Shown: positions 35,601 to 51,100 of the stretch, in pieces
How the letters are laid out: each line of letters opens with the position of its first letter
Numbering within the stretch: the first letter of the stretch is position 1
Assembly (NCBI RefSeq): GCF_008831285.2
Contig: NC_045149.1
Coordinates: 5,013,500-5,077,499, forward strand
DNA length: 64,000 nt
Source: Nymphaea colorata
Lineage: Eukaryota > Streptophyta > Magnoliopsida > Nymphaeales > Nymphaeaceae
Reading direction: 5' to 3'
Made by a program: the position numbers and the translations under genes
The notes under the pieces: generated by a model
Told to the model about the DNA's origin: nothing
Seen by the model: the letters and a program-made list of their open reading frames with translations, nothing else
Databases searched by the model: none

Positions 35601-38600
35601 CATAAAGAGCAGAATCCAATATGTTTTTCCTTTTTCTTTTTCTTTGAGGATGTTTGCCAATTTCTGTTAATGCTCTTATTTGGATGGCTTAGGTGCTGGT
35701 TCAATGACTCAAAACCTAGCCAGAAATTGGGCTTTGGTCTTAAACTCAATTTCTAATAACTAGGTTATGTGGCTAGTAGCTATGGATGTCACATGGCTTA
35801 GTCTTAAAAATCTCAGAGGGATGGATGATGGTTCATTTTCTCGCTTCTAGGTAGAGACAGACTACCATTTTTCTCTTTTTTTAACTAAAACTTGTTTTGG
35901 CAAGCGAAAAATAGCAGGCTTTCCCGAACCTAATTTAGGTGCAAAACCTGCTTTCTTTACAACCAAGATTTGCACATTTTTTTATCCAAACAGGGCCTTG
36001 GAGATGTCAAATATTGGCACTTTGTTAATTTAAATGAAATTGGACAAATGGTTATTTACAGTTGATTTTTGAACAGTTTGCAGCACTTAGTTCATAAAAT
36101 TGCATGCTCCCTCCCTCTTTTTCCCTCCCTGTGTGTGCATTATTCAACCAATCTATTCTTTGATGGATGTTTGTCACATTGTTTAATTAAGTACCGATTG
36201 AGATCATAGAAACATGTGTATATATTCTTAGCATGACAGAGCAAACGGGCGTACAATCTAGAGGACAAAATCATGCTGATGAAAAAGGAAAGAAAATTAA
36301 GGAAAGAAGTAACCAACAATCCCTTGATTACAGCAATAAGAAAAGGGAAACTGCCAAACCAGCAAAGTAAATGCAATCCCAGCACATGATCAATCAATCT
36401 GTATACCAAAGGAAAGATATCTTTCCAAGAATGGCTTGATGTAAATTGCCTATATATATTAGTGGAACCTCACCCAACAATTATGGAGTGAGAGGGCATC
36501 ATCGTGGATGTAGGAGAACAATACTCCGAACCACTTTAAAATTCTGAGTAATTTCTTTTGCCTTTGCTTGTTTTCTAACATATATATGTGTGTGTGGGTG
36601 TGTGTTGCTGCTTATGTGATCATCATTATACCTCCTTTTGGTGGCATCTCCACTCAAGGTCCTGAAACAACAATGCTGCTGTGACTGTCATTACTTTAAG
36701 CTTTAGTTAGCTAGGCAGATCCATCAGTGCTCTTTGACCTGGACTTTTTCCCAAGTAGTAAATCTTGATTGGTCGTTTTGGCTTCCCATCTTCATCTCTA
36801 GAGTATCAATATTGGGTTGTCAGTGGCTTGGTAGCATGTAAAAGTTTCAATGTCTATTCTGGCTATATGCATCCTTGTTTCTGATAATCAAGTTCCATAA
36901 TTCATCCAATGCTGGACAGCTTAATTTTTATCCTATGTGGCTACTATTTTCAGACTTGGTCCACCTGACTTTTATCCCCAAACTCCCAACTGTCCTGAAG
37001 AAGCTCTCAACAAGGAAGTTCTACAATCTGGATACAGGGAGACAGTTGATGGCCTTGAGGTATGTAATCTTGTTGATAACTTCACTATTCTCTTCATTCT
37101 TTAAGAAACACAAAAATTCTCCTGGTTTCTGCTCTTTTACTTTTCACCTATTCAGTATAAGAAGTTTTTTAAAATGTCCTGATATTGATACAGATTGTAG
37201 AGCATTCAAGTCCCACTGGTATATATGCAAGCTTTATCTCATCTGATCTCTTCTGCAGATTTTGCAGCTAAGCCTGTGACGGCTTAGGTTGGTGTTTGTA
37301 CAAGTGGATATTTTTGCAGGTCTTTTATGTCAATGGAGTAGAAGTTTTTGGTGTTTATCTAGGCCACATGCTACTTGCAAATTTTGAATATGAATTAGCC
37401 TCTCAAACATTTTGGTTATCCATCTAAGTGAGGATAGGTTACTTTAAGTATACTGGTGCCATTTTGAGCCCTGTTGGCTTGATCAGTGAACTTGAAGATT
37501 TGAAATGCAATAGTAGATTGTTCAGTGAATCACCTCATATTATTGTACTTTATTTCCTGAGTAGGAGGATTTCCCATAAGGTGGGGCCCGGTCTCATGAG
37601 AAGCAACCTAGCTCAGGTTGGACTAGACTATGTCTAAAAGGATCATCCTGGTCTGGAGACTGGTATGCCCAGCAAGAGTTAGGTTGCTCACCATGACAGT
37701 GATTTATTGGGTTGATGTTAGGCCTATCGGGCCCCTATTGTGGCTGGCCAGTTTTGGTCCTTTCTGGCTTTCTCCCCTATGTGGGTTCAGGAATTGCAGG
37801 TCAGGTCCTTGATGTTCTGACTCTGAACACGATTTTCTGTGTGTTCTCCTTAGTCTATTATTCTTATGATATTTTCACTTTACATGCACCTTGCAAGAAT
37901 TTAAAAAGGTGATGAATTACATATCATAGTTATACAGTTAATTGGTGAATTTTTCTAACATGAACGGGGATGCCATGGACAAATTTTAACTGATAGATGC
38001 TGAGGCCTTCATTTTTGGCAGTTGAGGATTTTTTGAGATATTAACCTCTACATATTTTTTTCTTTTTGTTTACCTCTAATATGCATGCAGGAAGGTTTTG
38101 TAATTTCTTTAACATTTTAATTGACCTAACAATCGCCATAAAAATGTAATATAAATATAAATCATAGCCAGATAGACGTTATGCTCTTTTTTTATCATCA
38201 TGGACTTTTTTTTGGATCTGTTGAATGCTGGTTCTAATTTTAATTGTTCTATGTTGCAAATGGATCAGGAGTGTCGTGATATCTCTGCTACTTATGTTGG
38301 GCATTTGCCAAAACCTGCCATTTTACACTGTAAAGAGGTATGTATAAAGGTTCTAGCAGCCGACACTTTTATCTCTTCATGCTTCTTGAACTTGTTATTC
38401 CTTTGGTCATGTAATGTAGTGATTCCTTTCTGTTGAATTTTTGGGGTTATGTCGGAGATTATTTTCCATTTTTTCTTAAGGGTATTTAGCAAACTTGTGG
38501 TTGTTATCTAATATTTTCCTTTTCGCCTTCCAATGGTATTTAACAAGTGTGCGGTGGGCTTTTCGCAATAATTAACATCTTTATTTTTTCATTGTTAAAG

Positions 38601-41600
38601 ACATTTTCACGGTTGATTGACGGGGGTCTAAAGTTAGAATCTTCAAAAGAAAAAGGAAGGAGGTTTAGTTTTATCCCTTTTAGATGACCTGTCATTACTC
38701 ATAAGAATCTCTGTTACTCCTTTCCAGAGATAGGGAGATGGTGCCCCTTGCTAAAATCGTGTGAATGCCAGGATGGCATTCAATAGCCAATGAGAAGGCC
38801 AGTCAATCAATTTGAGTAGGAGGATGGACAATAGGTTAACCTACTAAGGCAGCACAATAGATGGAGTCTATTTGGTCAGTTGATGGTCATTCAAAGTTAA
38901 CTTGCAGAACTAGTATTTGACTAATTTCTAATGAAGCAGAAATTGAATATCCAAAATTAAGTTCTTTTTGCCTAATGCCAGACAATTAGGGGCAGTTCTT
39001 TTGTGATTAGTATGTTACTATTAATATGAATTGGTAGGTCTTCTTTGTGTGATGGATCTTCGTGCCACATTTGCAACCTAAGCATCCCAATTTCTTTTGA
39101 TGATTGTAAGGTAGCAAGCTTGAAGTCTTTCATATATGTACATGTCGTTTGTCCTTTTTGGTGTCTTTCTGCATTGATTTTGTTTGACTTGACAACTCAC
39201 AAGTAAATGAAAGCATCTGTTGTCAAGAGTGGGATATATGCTTGCCAACTTTTGTAAAGTTTCTGTATTTCATTCCCGTCGACTTCTGTTTATTCTTCAG
39301 TTCCCCCATATCTTCTCTTCCAGATCTTTTCCAGCCTCTGACTCTTGTAGGAACATTCTTTTTTGATTTCATGGAAACATACATGATACATGTTATCTCA
39401 TGCCACATTTGTGCTCATGAATTTCAATTTTTTGTTTGTCCTTCCAAATCAAGCTATATGTGGACTTATTTTTCCACCTTATCCGGTGAATTAACATCAA
39501 GTATTCTTTTAGATGTTAGCAAGCATATTTCACCTCATAGAGGTGAATCTGTGAGATATTCCTTTCTTACAAAAAAGGTTTCTGTTTTTCTTTAGCAGAA
39601 ATTTTCTCCAATTCTTCAGTTTTATAAGGTCAATGATTTTCATGACCTGCATCATCATAATAAAAAGTTAATTTAACTAAAAGTTAATGTGCTGTTCTTG
39701 TGCATCATTAATGAGTCCTTGCCTGCATAGCGATAGCTCATTTGTTTTACATTGATCTTTTGTTTTTCTGATCTGACAGTCAATCCGGAAGCGCCTGAGG
39801 GCTATAAATGAATCCCGAGCACTAAAACGGAAGGTAATGTAATATCGTTGTATAAATTGCTTGATGTTTATTTCTTCATTCTACCTTAAATTAAAAGGAT
39901 ATTCTTTCTTAAAGTTGATCCTTTATTTTATTATGCACCAGGCTGGTCAAGTTTATGGAGTGCCCCTCTCTGGATCACTGTTAACCAAGCCTGGTGTTTT
40001 TCCGGAACAGCGGCATTGTGCAGAGGAGTCCCGAAGGAAATGGATTGAGGTCTGTATGATACTTTCAATGGCTATGTTGGATTGTATTGTTACTATTGAA
40101 AGGCCAAAGTTCTTAAAAAGATGCACTGTGGAATAATGCATTGTCTTCTTTTCTCTCTGAAGTATCAATTCTCCATCTTTTTCCAGTATTTAAATCCAAA
40201 AAGGTTTCTAGGTATTGTAACTTTTGATGGCAATAGTTCAAAAAGTAATGATATTATCCATTATTTATGGTCATGCCTTCCATCAAGCAGTTGCTTTTTT
40301 CCTTTTATTTTCTGTTAGTTGCTAGTAAAGTTCCTACCCCCCTCCCCCCCCCAAAATAACATGTTTCTGATACGGAATTGCAGTTTACTGCTTATGAAGG
40401 CTATATATGTATATTTTTTCTTTCACCTGTTGTTGACTGCTAGTGATTCGTTCTGCAGAGTTTGTCACAGCAGCACAAGCGGCTGCGCTTACTTTCTGAT
40501 CATGTCCCACCTATTTCTAGAAAGAGATCACTGTTTGAAGTTCTGATCAAACATAATGTTCCTATATTGAGGGCAACTTGGTTTATTAAAGTCACTTACC
40601 TAAACCAGGTGGGATGTTGACTCATTGTAATACCACATTCAACTTCTCTGGTTCACCCCTTGACATGGCTTGTCATCTGAATTAATTAACATTTGGAAAT
40701 TCATTTATGTTCCTCAGGTTCGCTCTATAAATAGTGGTGTTTCATCTGGAGGGGCAGACAGACCTCGGCTAACACGTACTGAGCTATGGACGAAGGATGT
40801 AATAGAATATCTACAGTATGTTTTGGATGAATTATTGCAAAATGAGTTTCACCATTCAATGCCTCATGGGAGAGATCAGCCGCCACAAACACTGCTGGGT
40901 GGCTTTGTGCAACAGAAAGGTATTGAGTCCATGCAAGTTACTCCTGATGGGGAGGAACCTTCACTTCATTTTAAATGGTTGTATATGGTCCGTATTGTTC
41001 GTTGGCACTATTCAGAAGGGCTGCTGCTTCCATCTCACATTGTTGAGTGGGTTCTTCATCAGCTTCAGGTTTAAGCTGTTCCTTCTAGTTTTTAATTGAT
41101 TTTTCTTTTCCTGCATTTTGCTTTATAATGAAAGTAATTGTGAACAATTTAAATAATTGATGTATAATTAGATTTGGGCCTAAGCTTTCATCTTGGTGAA
41201 ATGCTGTTTTATGTCTTATTGGTTGCAGGAAAAGGAATCATTTGAGGCTTTACGACTGCTGTTGCCTATTGCATATGACTTTATAGAATGCATTGCATTG
41301 TCACAATCCTATGTGAGGATGTTTGGGGATGTTGCTGTACGCTTTTTACAGGAATATTCAGCGAATGGTTTATCTCTTGCAGAAGATTCCCAGAAAGCTT
41401 GTATTGCGTCTATGTTGGTTGAGTTGCTTCGGTACTTAATCCTAACCGTGCCTGATACCTTTGTTTCACTGGATTACTTTCCCTTGCCCTCTTGTGTATA
41501 TCCAGATTTAAAGGGTTCTGGCTCTTCCGTAGTTCTAGCATCTGACAATGTGGAGAAGACTCAATCTGGTTCTAGAGATTGCGAAATAAAAATTGTGAAT

Positions 41601-44600
41601 GCTTATCATCAGTATTTGTCCTTTGACAATGCTGTTTCTTCTGTGCAAAAGCGTGCTGCTGATCTTGCAAAAGCTGCTTCTCCAAGTTTTCAGGACCATG
41701 GAGAGGCTAGAGTTGCACAAACATTAGACAAAGCTGTGATGGCAGGGGATGTCAGAGGTGCTTACAACTTCCTTTTTGAAAATTTGTCTATTGAAGGGGT
41801 TGCAGAAGGATGGATAGCAGAAGTCAGCCCATGTCTAAGGTCATGCTTGAAGTGGATTGGGTGCACATCTGTCCCAGAGATCTGTGCTTGTTTTTTCCTG
41901 TTTGAATGGGCAACATGTGATTTTAGAGATTGTCGCAGTTACTTACCATCAAATGTGAAAGTTACTGGTACGAGGGATTTTTCTCAGATCTATTTTGCTG
42001 TGTCAATTTTGCAACTAAAGATGGAAGATATTAAAGGCTCGTTACAAGTTAAGAGTGAAAATGTGCTTGACAATGGCATTGCTGAGAAGAAACCCAAGCT
42101 ATTGGAGAGCCATTCTAGCAGAACAAAACTAACCCATTTTGCTACACGAAAGCTTGACGCCAAATTTCCAGGTGTCAGTTCTAAAATATCAGATGTTTTT
42201 GTAAGTCCTGGCCCATTGCATGATATTGTGGTCTCTTGGCTAGACCAGCATGAAGTACGCAAGGGTCAAGGTGCTAAGCGTGTTCAAGCTCTTATCATGG
42301 AACTCATCCGCCATGGCATATTCTATCCCCAAGCTTATGTGCGGCAGCTTATTGTTAGTGGAATTATGGACAGAAGCTTGACTTCAGTCTATTCTGATAA
42401 GCAGAAAAGACACACCAGACTCCTGAAGCAGCTGCCGGCACCTTATTTGATTTATGCCTTGAAAGAAGCTAAAATTGCTGAAATGCCTATACTTGTTGAG
42501 GCAATAAGTATCTACTCTAATGAGCGACGCCTTATCCTTCATGGGATTTTGAGTGGAGTACCGAGGAATTCCAGAACAGGTGATGTTGCATTGAGCCTGT
42601 ATCAGAATCACCAGAGAAGCAGTTCAACCAATGGAAAGGATGCTGTGATGGCCATGTCTTTTGATCCATGGGGGAACTCTCAAGCAGTGCATAGTTCTGC
42701 AGCTTTGGTCAGTAGGCATACTGGCAGGGCCAAAGTTCAAGAGCTGAAAGAAGCTATCTCAGCCTTACTGCATCTCCCAGATTTCTGCATCACATTCATG
42801 GACAAGATACATATTCATGCTGGTTCTGAGGGACATCACACTAGATATCTTGGTTCAGTTCACACAAAAACTGATGTGGGAGAAGTTACACCTGGCTGTG
42901 AAGAATGCAGAAAGTTGAAGAGGCAGAAGCTGAATGAGGAAAGGAGTCCACAGCAGGTTCATGGATTTTCATCCTATGTATCAGATGATGAAGACATGTG
43001 GTGGGCACGAAAAGGAACTAAGTTAACAGAGTTGAACAAAATTGATCAGCCTGTTAAACCAACAAAGCAATCTTCTAGAGGGAGACAAAAGATTGTGCGA
43101 AGAACCCAAAGTTTAGCACAATTGGCAGCTGCCAGGATTGAGGGAAGTCAGGGTGCATCTTCCAGCCATGTGTGCGATCATAGAATATCCTGCCTGCACC
43201 ACAGAAATGGCATTGAAAATGAGTTCTCAAGGGAAGGCACATCTAGGAATCATGCTTGTGATATTGTTACGTTAGGTAAAACCTTGAAACAACTATGCCT
43301 TCTTGAGCGATGGGCCATCACAAGCTGGTTAACTTCTGTAGTGAGGGAGCTAATTGAGGGAGGCGAAAAGGTGGCTTCCAAGGTTGACTTTGGGTCAGGT
43401 TCATTTTCTTCTACAAGCAGTGATAAAAGTGCTACACGTTGGAAGCTCACTGAAGATGAATTATCTAGCATACTTTATTTGTTAGATGTTTCTTTTGATT
43501 TGATTTCAGTTGTGAAATTGCTGTTGTGGTTGCTTCCAAGAGCTTCATTTGGTTCAAATCCAGCATTTTATGGTGGGAGAAGTACATCTGTTTTATCCAA
43601 AAGTAAGGGTGCTTCTTGTGAACTGGGAGAAGGATTTCTGCTGGCATGCCTTCAAAGGTAATTTGCGCTTCATATGCATATTTTATGTGCACATGTGTTT
43701 TTATTTTTCCTATGTGTGTGTATGTGGGTGCACGGGCATCTTCCTTAAGGAACTTTAAGTTCATGCATTCAATATAGCATGTTTATGTCTTGTCTATGTG
43801 TGTGTGTGTGTGTCCATGTGCATCTTCCTTAAGAAACTTCGAGTTCATGCATTCAATATATAACAATGAAACATATGGTTGTAGATCTTCTTGAAGCCAC
43901 TGCAGCTATGGTTATCTTTCTTCTTATAACACACTTTGATTCAGGTATGAAAATGTACTTGTGGCTGCGAATCTTCTTCCAGAAGCACTTAATGTTGCAA
44001 TTCAACGTGCTATGACATCTATGCCTTCTAGTGGAAGGATTTCCAGTTCACCTTCCTTTGTTTATGCACGAAGTCTCTTGAAGAAGTATGGTTCTCTATC
44101 CACTGTCTCAAAGTGGGAAAAGGACTTCAAAGTAACATGTGATCAGAAGCTCCTTAGTGAACTTGATGCTGGTGACCTTGGGTATGCAGTTGGCTTGCCA
44201 GCTGGGGTGGAGGATTTTGATGATTATTTTCGTCAAAAGGTGAGTGGAAGGTTGTCAAGGGTTGGGACAGGCATGAAAGATATGGTTCAAAGGCATATGG
44301 GGGATGTCGTAAACTATATTTATGGAAAAGAAAGGAGGCTTCTTGCTCCCGGACCTGCAAGAGGTTCAGAAACAGAAAAATGGGATGACTTGTATCAAAC
44401 AACTCAACATATTGTGTCGAGTTTAATGGACTGCATTCGTCAGAGCACTGGTGCATCTCAGGATGGGGACCCTGCTCCAGTGGCTGCAGCAGTGTCTGCT
44501 TTGGTTGGTAGTGTGGGGATTTCTGCAGTTAATATACTTGAAGCAGCTAGCACTAACAGCCCAGGTTCTTCTTCAGCAATAAGCTCGTTCCCATTGAACT

Positions 44601-47600
44601 GTGTTCGTCGTATTATACAGGTTCACATCAGCTGCCTCTGCCTCTTAAGGGATGCTTTGGGTGACAGACATGGTCGTGTGTTTGAGACTGCTCTCGCAAC
44701 AGAAGCATCTAATGCTGTGGCTGAATCATTGGCAGGAAAAGCTTCTCGCAGTCAGTTCCATCTCTCATCAGAAACTGTTGATAGCAATTCAAATTTGTCA
44801 AGTGAAATGAACAGTTCAACCAAGGCATTTCTTGGAAGGCCTACTAAAGTTGTAGCAGCAGTGTCTGCACTACTAATTGGTCTTGTTGTTCATGGTGTTA
44901 TCAGCTTGGAAAGGATGGTATCAGTTCTAAAAATAAAGGAGCGTCTAGATTTCCTACAGTTCATAAAACATCTGAAGACTGGTTCCAATGGGATTTCTCG
45001 TTCCATGGGTGCTTTCAAGGTGGATATTAGTATTGAAATTTGTTTGCATTGGTTCAGGCTTCTGGTTGGCAATTGTCGAACAGTTTTAGATGGATTGGTT
45101 GCAGATTTTCTTGGTGAATCATCTGTTTTAGCTCTTTCAAGAATGCAGCGTTTGCTTCCACTTAACTTGGTTTTCCCACCTGCTTATTCAATTTTTGCTA
45201 TGGTAATTTGGAGGCCTTACATTTTTAGTAGTAGTGTAGCAACTCGTGAAGATGTTCAACTCTATCACTCTTTATCATTAGCAATAGGAGATGCTATAAA
45301 ACATCTACCTTTCCGTGAAACCTGTTTACAGGATACCCATGCTCTCTATGCACTTTTAGCTTCTGATGCAAGTGATTCTGAGTTTGCAGCTATATTGGAA
45401 TTGCAAAATTTGGACAAGCAGTTAAGGACAATGGCATTTGTTCCTCTTAGGGCAAGGCTATTCCTAAATGCAATTCTTGACTGCAAAATGCCACAAATTA
45501 CAACTTTGCAGGATGGTGGTTCTTGGTCTCATGGCTATGAATCAAAGGTTCATGCTGAGAATGAAGCAAAACTCCTGAGTCAGCTGGTTCATGTGTTGGA
45601 TACTTTACAACCTGCCAAATTCCACTGGCAGTGGGTTGAATTGAGGCTTCTCTTGAATGAGCAAGTCCTCATTGAGAAGATTGATTCCCATAATTTGTCA
45701 TTAGCTGAAGCTATCCGGTATCTTGCACCTAATTCAGATAATTGCTCTCGCTCAGAGAATGAAAATAATTTTACAGAAATCGTCTTGACTCGATTACTTG
45801 TCAGGCCTGATGCTGCTTCTCTTTATTCAGAAGTAATTCACCTTCTTGGAAAATCATTGGAGGACTCATTGCTTATGAATGCTAAATGGTTCTTAGGAGG
45901 CAATGATGTTCTTTTGGGGCGCAAGTCCATCAGGCAGCGTCTCAAATCTATTGCTGAGAATAGGAAACTATCCACCAAAGTGCAATTTTGGAGGCCATGG
46001 GGTTGGTTGAGTTCCAGTGGTGAGTCAGCTGGTGGTGACAAGCGAAAGTTGGAAGCTACTTCTCTTGAAGAAGGAGAGGTCGTCGATGAAGGGGTGGATC
46101 CAAAAAAGCCCACAAAACAAGGATTCCAAGGACCTATTTTACAGAGCTTCCATTCACCTCAAAAGTTTGCAACGGAGAAGGCACTTGCAGAATTGATGCT
46201 ACCTTGTCTTGATCGTAGTTCGATGGAATTCCGGAATTCATTTGCAATTGATTTAATCAAGCAGATGAATACTATTGAACAACAAATTGTTTTGCTCTCA
46301 CGTGGCACTGGAAAGCAGGCTGCTGGCTCCATTAGTGGTACTGAAGGTGTTGGCAACAAGGGGAGTGCACGTAAAGGTATAAAAGGGGGTAGCCCTGGAC
46401 TCGGGAGACGTTCAACAGGTGCTATAGATAATTCACCGGTCTCTGCAGCTTCACTAAGGGCGTCAATGCGTTTGAGGATGCAGTTTCTCTTGAGATTACT
46501 TCCAATCATTTATGTGGACAGGTCAGTTAACTTACTTCTTGCTTGTGAAGCTACTGAACTACAACCTGTTAGAATATCAAACAATAGTGGAGTAGTCTGG
46601 CCAGTTCCATTTCTGCACTCTCTATATGCCCGCGACATGCATACAGCTTTTGCACTTCATTTCGTGGCCGACTATTAACTAGCATGAGCATTCCTTTTTG
46701 TATGCCATTTTGTGTCTTCCTGACACTCCTCTGCATACAGCTTATTGCACTTAATCTTGATTGATCATGAACTAGCACAATCTTTTTGCTTATGGCTCAT
46801 TTGAGGGTCTAAACTAAAATGGCAATAATAATTTGCTTGACAACTGACATTCATTTTATGCTTTCCTGGAAATCTCAACCAAAATGGGCCCAAACTTGCA
46901 ATTGCTTCCAAAATTGAAGCAAAAAGAGTAACCTTGTGAGTTTGATTAGGATAACATAGATTTTTTTTTTCTGAAATCAAAACCTAGCATTCAACATGTA
47001 TCAGTTTCTTTTCCAAAATTAGTATAGTAAATCAATTTTATATTCTTAATATATTATGCTTTTTTTTTATGCTCTAAAGTATCTGTTTATTGAAACTTCC
47101 TCACAATTTTCTGGAACTTGAAAATATCAAGGTGTTTACACTCTTTTCATGAGGTTTCATAGAAAACCTCTTCTATTTTTCTTTTGTAGACTAAAAAAAA
47201 CATAACCTTGTGATTTTAATAACAGTATAATAGGATAAATCAAATTATTTTAAGTTCTAATGCCAACCTTAGTTGTCAAACTAGTGACTAGTTTCCTAGC
47301 TGGGCTAGTCATGTCAGTCCCTGCCGGCAAGTCACTTGGGCACACTTGATGGACCAATCGAATGACTTGGTTGACCATGTCATTGACATGGGACCTTCTA
47401 AGAAAAAATGACCCTTTTGAAATATCAAATATAGTTTTTGATTATATATATATATATTGTATTTCTCTATATTTTATCCTGTATGTGTTCTCCAGGATAA
47501 ATCAAATTATCTTAAGTTCTTCTAATGTCAACCTTAATTGTCAAACTAGTGACTAGTTTCCTAGCTGGGCTATAGTCATGTCAGTCCCTGCCTGCAAGTC

Positions 47601-47773
47601 CGTAGTTGTCAAACTAGTGACTAGTTTCCTAGCTGGGCTAGTCATGTCAGTCCCTGCCTGCAAGTCACTTGGGCACACTTGAGGGACCAATCGAATGACT
47701 TGGTTGACCGTGTCATTGACATGGGACCTTCTAAGAAAAAATGACCCTTCTGAAATATCAAATATGGTTTTTG

Positions 47774-47813
<40 letters not shown>

Positions 47814-48058
47814 ATTTCTCTATGTTTTATCCTGTATGTGTTCTCCAGGATAAATCAAATTATCTTAAGTTCTTCTAATGTCAACCTTAATTGTCAAACT
47901 AGTGACTTGTTTCCTAGCTGGGCTAGTCATGTCAGTCCCTGCCTGCAAGTCACTTGGGCCCATTGGAGGGACCAATCAAATGACTTGTTGGCCATGTCAT
48001 TGAGTTGGGACCTTCTAAGAAAAAATGACCCTTCTGAAATATCAAATATGGATTTTTG

Positions 48059-48152
<94 letters not shown>

Positions 48153-51100
48153 ATTTCTCTATAATTTATCCTGTATGTGTTCTCCCTCCTCTTCCTCCTT
48201 CCCTTTAAAACGTGATTCTATAGTGTATAAGTATTTATTGTGCTCTAAAATGTGAAGCTCTTGTATGCACTTTAAAGTCTAATCTGCCTCTTTATCATCT
48301 TAGTCAACTGTTTTAGACTGACTTGTCTCCGCTGGTCTTTTTAAGGCATCTGGACCTGACTTTGACATCTGATTTTGGCAACTAAGGTGTCGGCCAAATG
48401 GTTTATCAAAGTAAAGATTGCTTTTCTTCAAAAGTTATAGTAACTACTTTGCTTTTTGAAAGGTAAACAAAATTGCTACGGACATTGCTGTTTTCAAATC
48501 TGGAAAAATAAATTTTCCACTTAGTGCGGCTAAAAAAATCTTACCAATAGAAACCCAAAAATGCTTCTTCTGACTGTCAGTAAAACAATAGTTTTAGGTC
48601 CTTTATGTTGTTCCAAAAGCAGGTCGAGAATTAGAGAGAAAAGAAGTGTATTTTGGGTGGTCTTTTATTCAAAAGATGCGCCTATGTAAAAATCATCCTA
48701 AAAAAGTTGTACCTTTGGTGACATTTTAACAACCTGCATATACTTTGTCTCCTTTGTTTTTTTTCTAATTTCTATAAAATTGAAGCTACCATATTTCTTT
48801 TTTATAACAGAAGAAAAGGAGAAGAAAAATAAAGGAGGGTTGGACGTGTATTATAAGCAAAGGATGAGTGTCATGCATCCTGACATTCTTATTCAAAATT
48901 CACAAGCCAGAGTCGGCACTTGCTCATGCTAAAACCTACATGGATCTCTTGTTTATAATAGTTATATAGCTGCTTTTACGCACAGAATGTCTATAACAAT
49001 TGATAGCTGACAGACAGTTTTGTGTCCTAGAGATATCAGTCCACACTTGAAAGTTGAAACCATCTTCAACATGTCTTTGACTTAATGAGGAACAAATAAA
49101 TGCGCTTCATTGAATCATTAGTGCTTATTAAAAATCATGGCCTCCCAAATCTAGAAATATGCACTCATGATGTCTGGAATTTTGACCTCCTCATAGGCAT
49201 TTCTACTTTTACATACCTGTGTTCATGGATGGATTCCTATGAAGTGGAAGGGCCTTTTGATTCTTGATTTTATGGTATTTGTGGGTATACAATGTTTTTA
49301 ATACAGAAAACCAAACAAAATTTGGAAATTATATAAGGAAAAACAAAATAAATTATTATGAGACTGTGATTCTTGATTTTATGGTATTTGTGGGTATACA
49401 ATGTTTTTAATACAAAAAACAAAACAAAATTTGGAAATTATATAAGGAAAAACAGAAAAATAAATTATTATGAGACTGAAATAATGCATCTATGAATGTG
49501 TGACTCAACTGCGCCAAGAAGCGATTCATCAAATAGGGGCTTCAAAGTAGAATACATGCCTGTATGTGTTTGTCCACCTGTATGTGTGCACCTGTGGTTT
49601 TCTTGTTTTCTAAACAATACAGAAATTGGAATATGGGTAGTTCAATGCAAATTTGGTTTGCTTGTTTGAAATTACGAGAACTGCTTGATAGTTTGACTGG
49701 TTATAGATTAATGTCTTTCATTTGTGGTTGTCTCCAGTGTGCAACCTGAGACTACTGTACCAACTGTCAAATGCTAACCAATCGTTGTTTTTCTCCACAA
49801 CATTTGAGACTTGCGTGTTTTTCTTTCTCAGGTGCTTGCAAATGTGTTGTTTTTTTGAATTTGGAAACGACATAATCTCAAAAGATAGAGATGGTATAAA
49901 ACTAAAATGATGGAATAGAAAACATCTAGGTAGATCCCTTAATATGTCACAAATATTAAGTTTTTCTAATTTTCGTAAGCACACTTTTTATTTCATTTCT
50001 GAAGGTTAATTTGGCTGGCAAATATGCATGTATGCATACACACACGACACATGTTGCATCTAAGGAGCAGTAGACAAGTACTTGTTTGTCTGATTGACAA
50101 ATTTAGAAAATTAATGGCTGGTACTGATTTATTCAAGACCCTTTTGTTGCTCGCTGATTCCTCTCATTCTTTGATAGCATTTTACTTTTTGCTTCTTATT
50201 TCCTCTTATTTTTTGGATACTAGACTAGTCATGAATTGTTATTTCTAATCTTTCTGGAATTCCACCTGGCAGTAGTGTATAATGAAGATACTTTCAGCTT
50301 GACTGTTGTCGTGTCCCACCTCATGACTCTCATTTCACATTTCTCTAATCTGAGCTTCTTATCTTTGTTCTATTATTTTTATTTTTGTTACTCAACTATC
50401 AATATGGGCTTGTAGGGAGCCATCAAATCGTAACATGAGGCACATGCTTGCTTCAGTTCTGCTTCGTCTGTCAGGAACAAGAATAGTTCATGAGGATGGA
50501 GATTTCTATTTCACAAACAGTCAGAAGAACCTTTTGCTTAAAAGGGAGACAGAATCATCAGAACCATCAGTTGGTACATCTGTGGTGCTCACCAGTGAGA
50601 GTCTGTTTGACTGCATCCTGTGTGTGCTTCATGGATTGCTGAGTAGTTACAGACCCAGCTGGCTTAGGGCTAAACCGGCTTCCAAGATAACTTCCAAACC
50701 ACCACGTGATGTTTCAGCATTTGATCGTGAAGTGGCTGAAAGCATGCAGGTTTGTCTTGAATGTCCTTATCGATTTGTTTTGCCACACTTCCTCTCAACC
50801 TCTGCTGGGTTCCTGTTCAAATGATGACTACTGCATATGGAGGTTGAGAGGATAGGATTGAAGGATTGAGGATTCCATGGGATTAGTTTTTGCATGCTGA
50901 GGGAGTCCTGTCTGTGAAGGTTCTCTTGGTCAAAAGTCTATTTTACGTTAGATTATTCTTTTCATGGGACTGAATGAATTATACAGATGAGCCCTACTTT
51001 TGTTATTGAAATTGCTAAGATCTTGTTTTTTGCATGCTGAGGGAGTCCTGTCGGTGAAGGTTCTCTTGGTCAAAAGTCTATTTTACGTTAGATTATTCTT

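Larger units (their letters stand above)
46522..50415 (+). other. MED12: MED12 intron 10, 3.9 kb
   Basis: The largest intron, bounded by GGACAG|GTCAGT and TTGTAG|GGAG. The MED12 frame stays open for about 51 codons into the intron before TAA at 46676-46678, so retention would give a product lacking the last 263 residues. The intron holds the tandem repeat at 47232-48185 and a 110-bp direct duplication at 49261-49481 (unit starting TTCTTGATTTTATGGTATTT). The rest is AT-rich with no recognised feature. Confidence 0.85.

Noticed and set aside
36875-37246. 123-codon frame overlapping MED12 exon 3
   Set aside because: It reads the exon in another frame and runs through both intron borders; the MED12 frame is the conserved one.
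48025-48255. Open frame with Tyr-Ile run in MED12 intron 10
   Set aside because: Product of the intronic AT tract.
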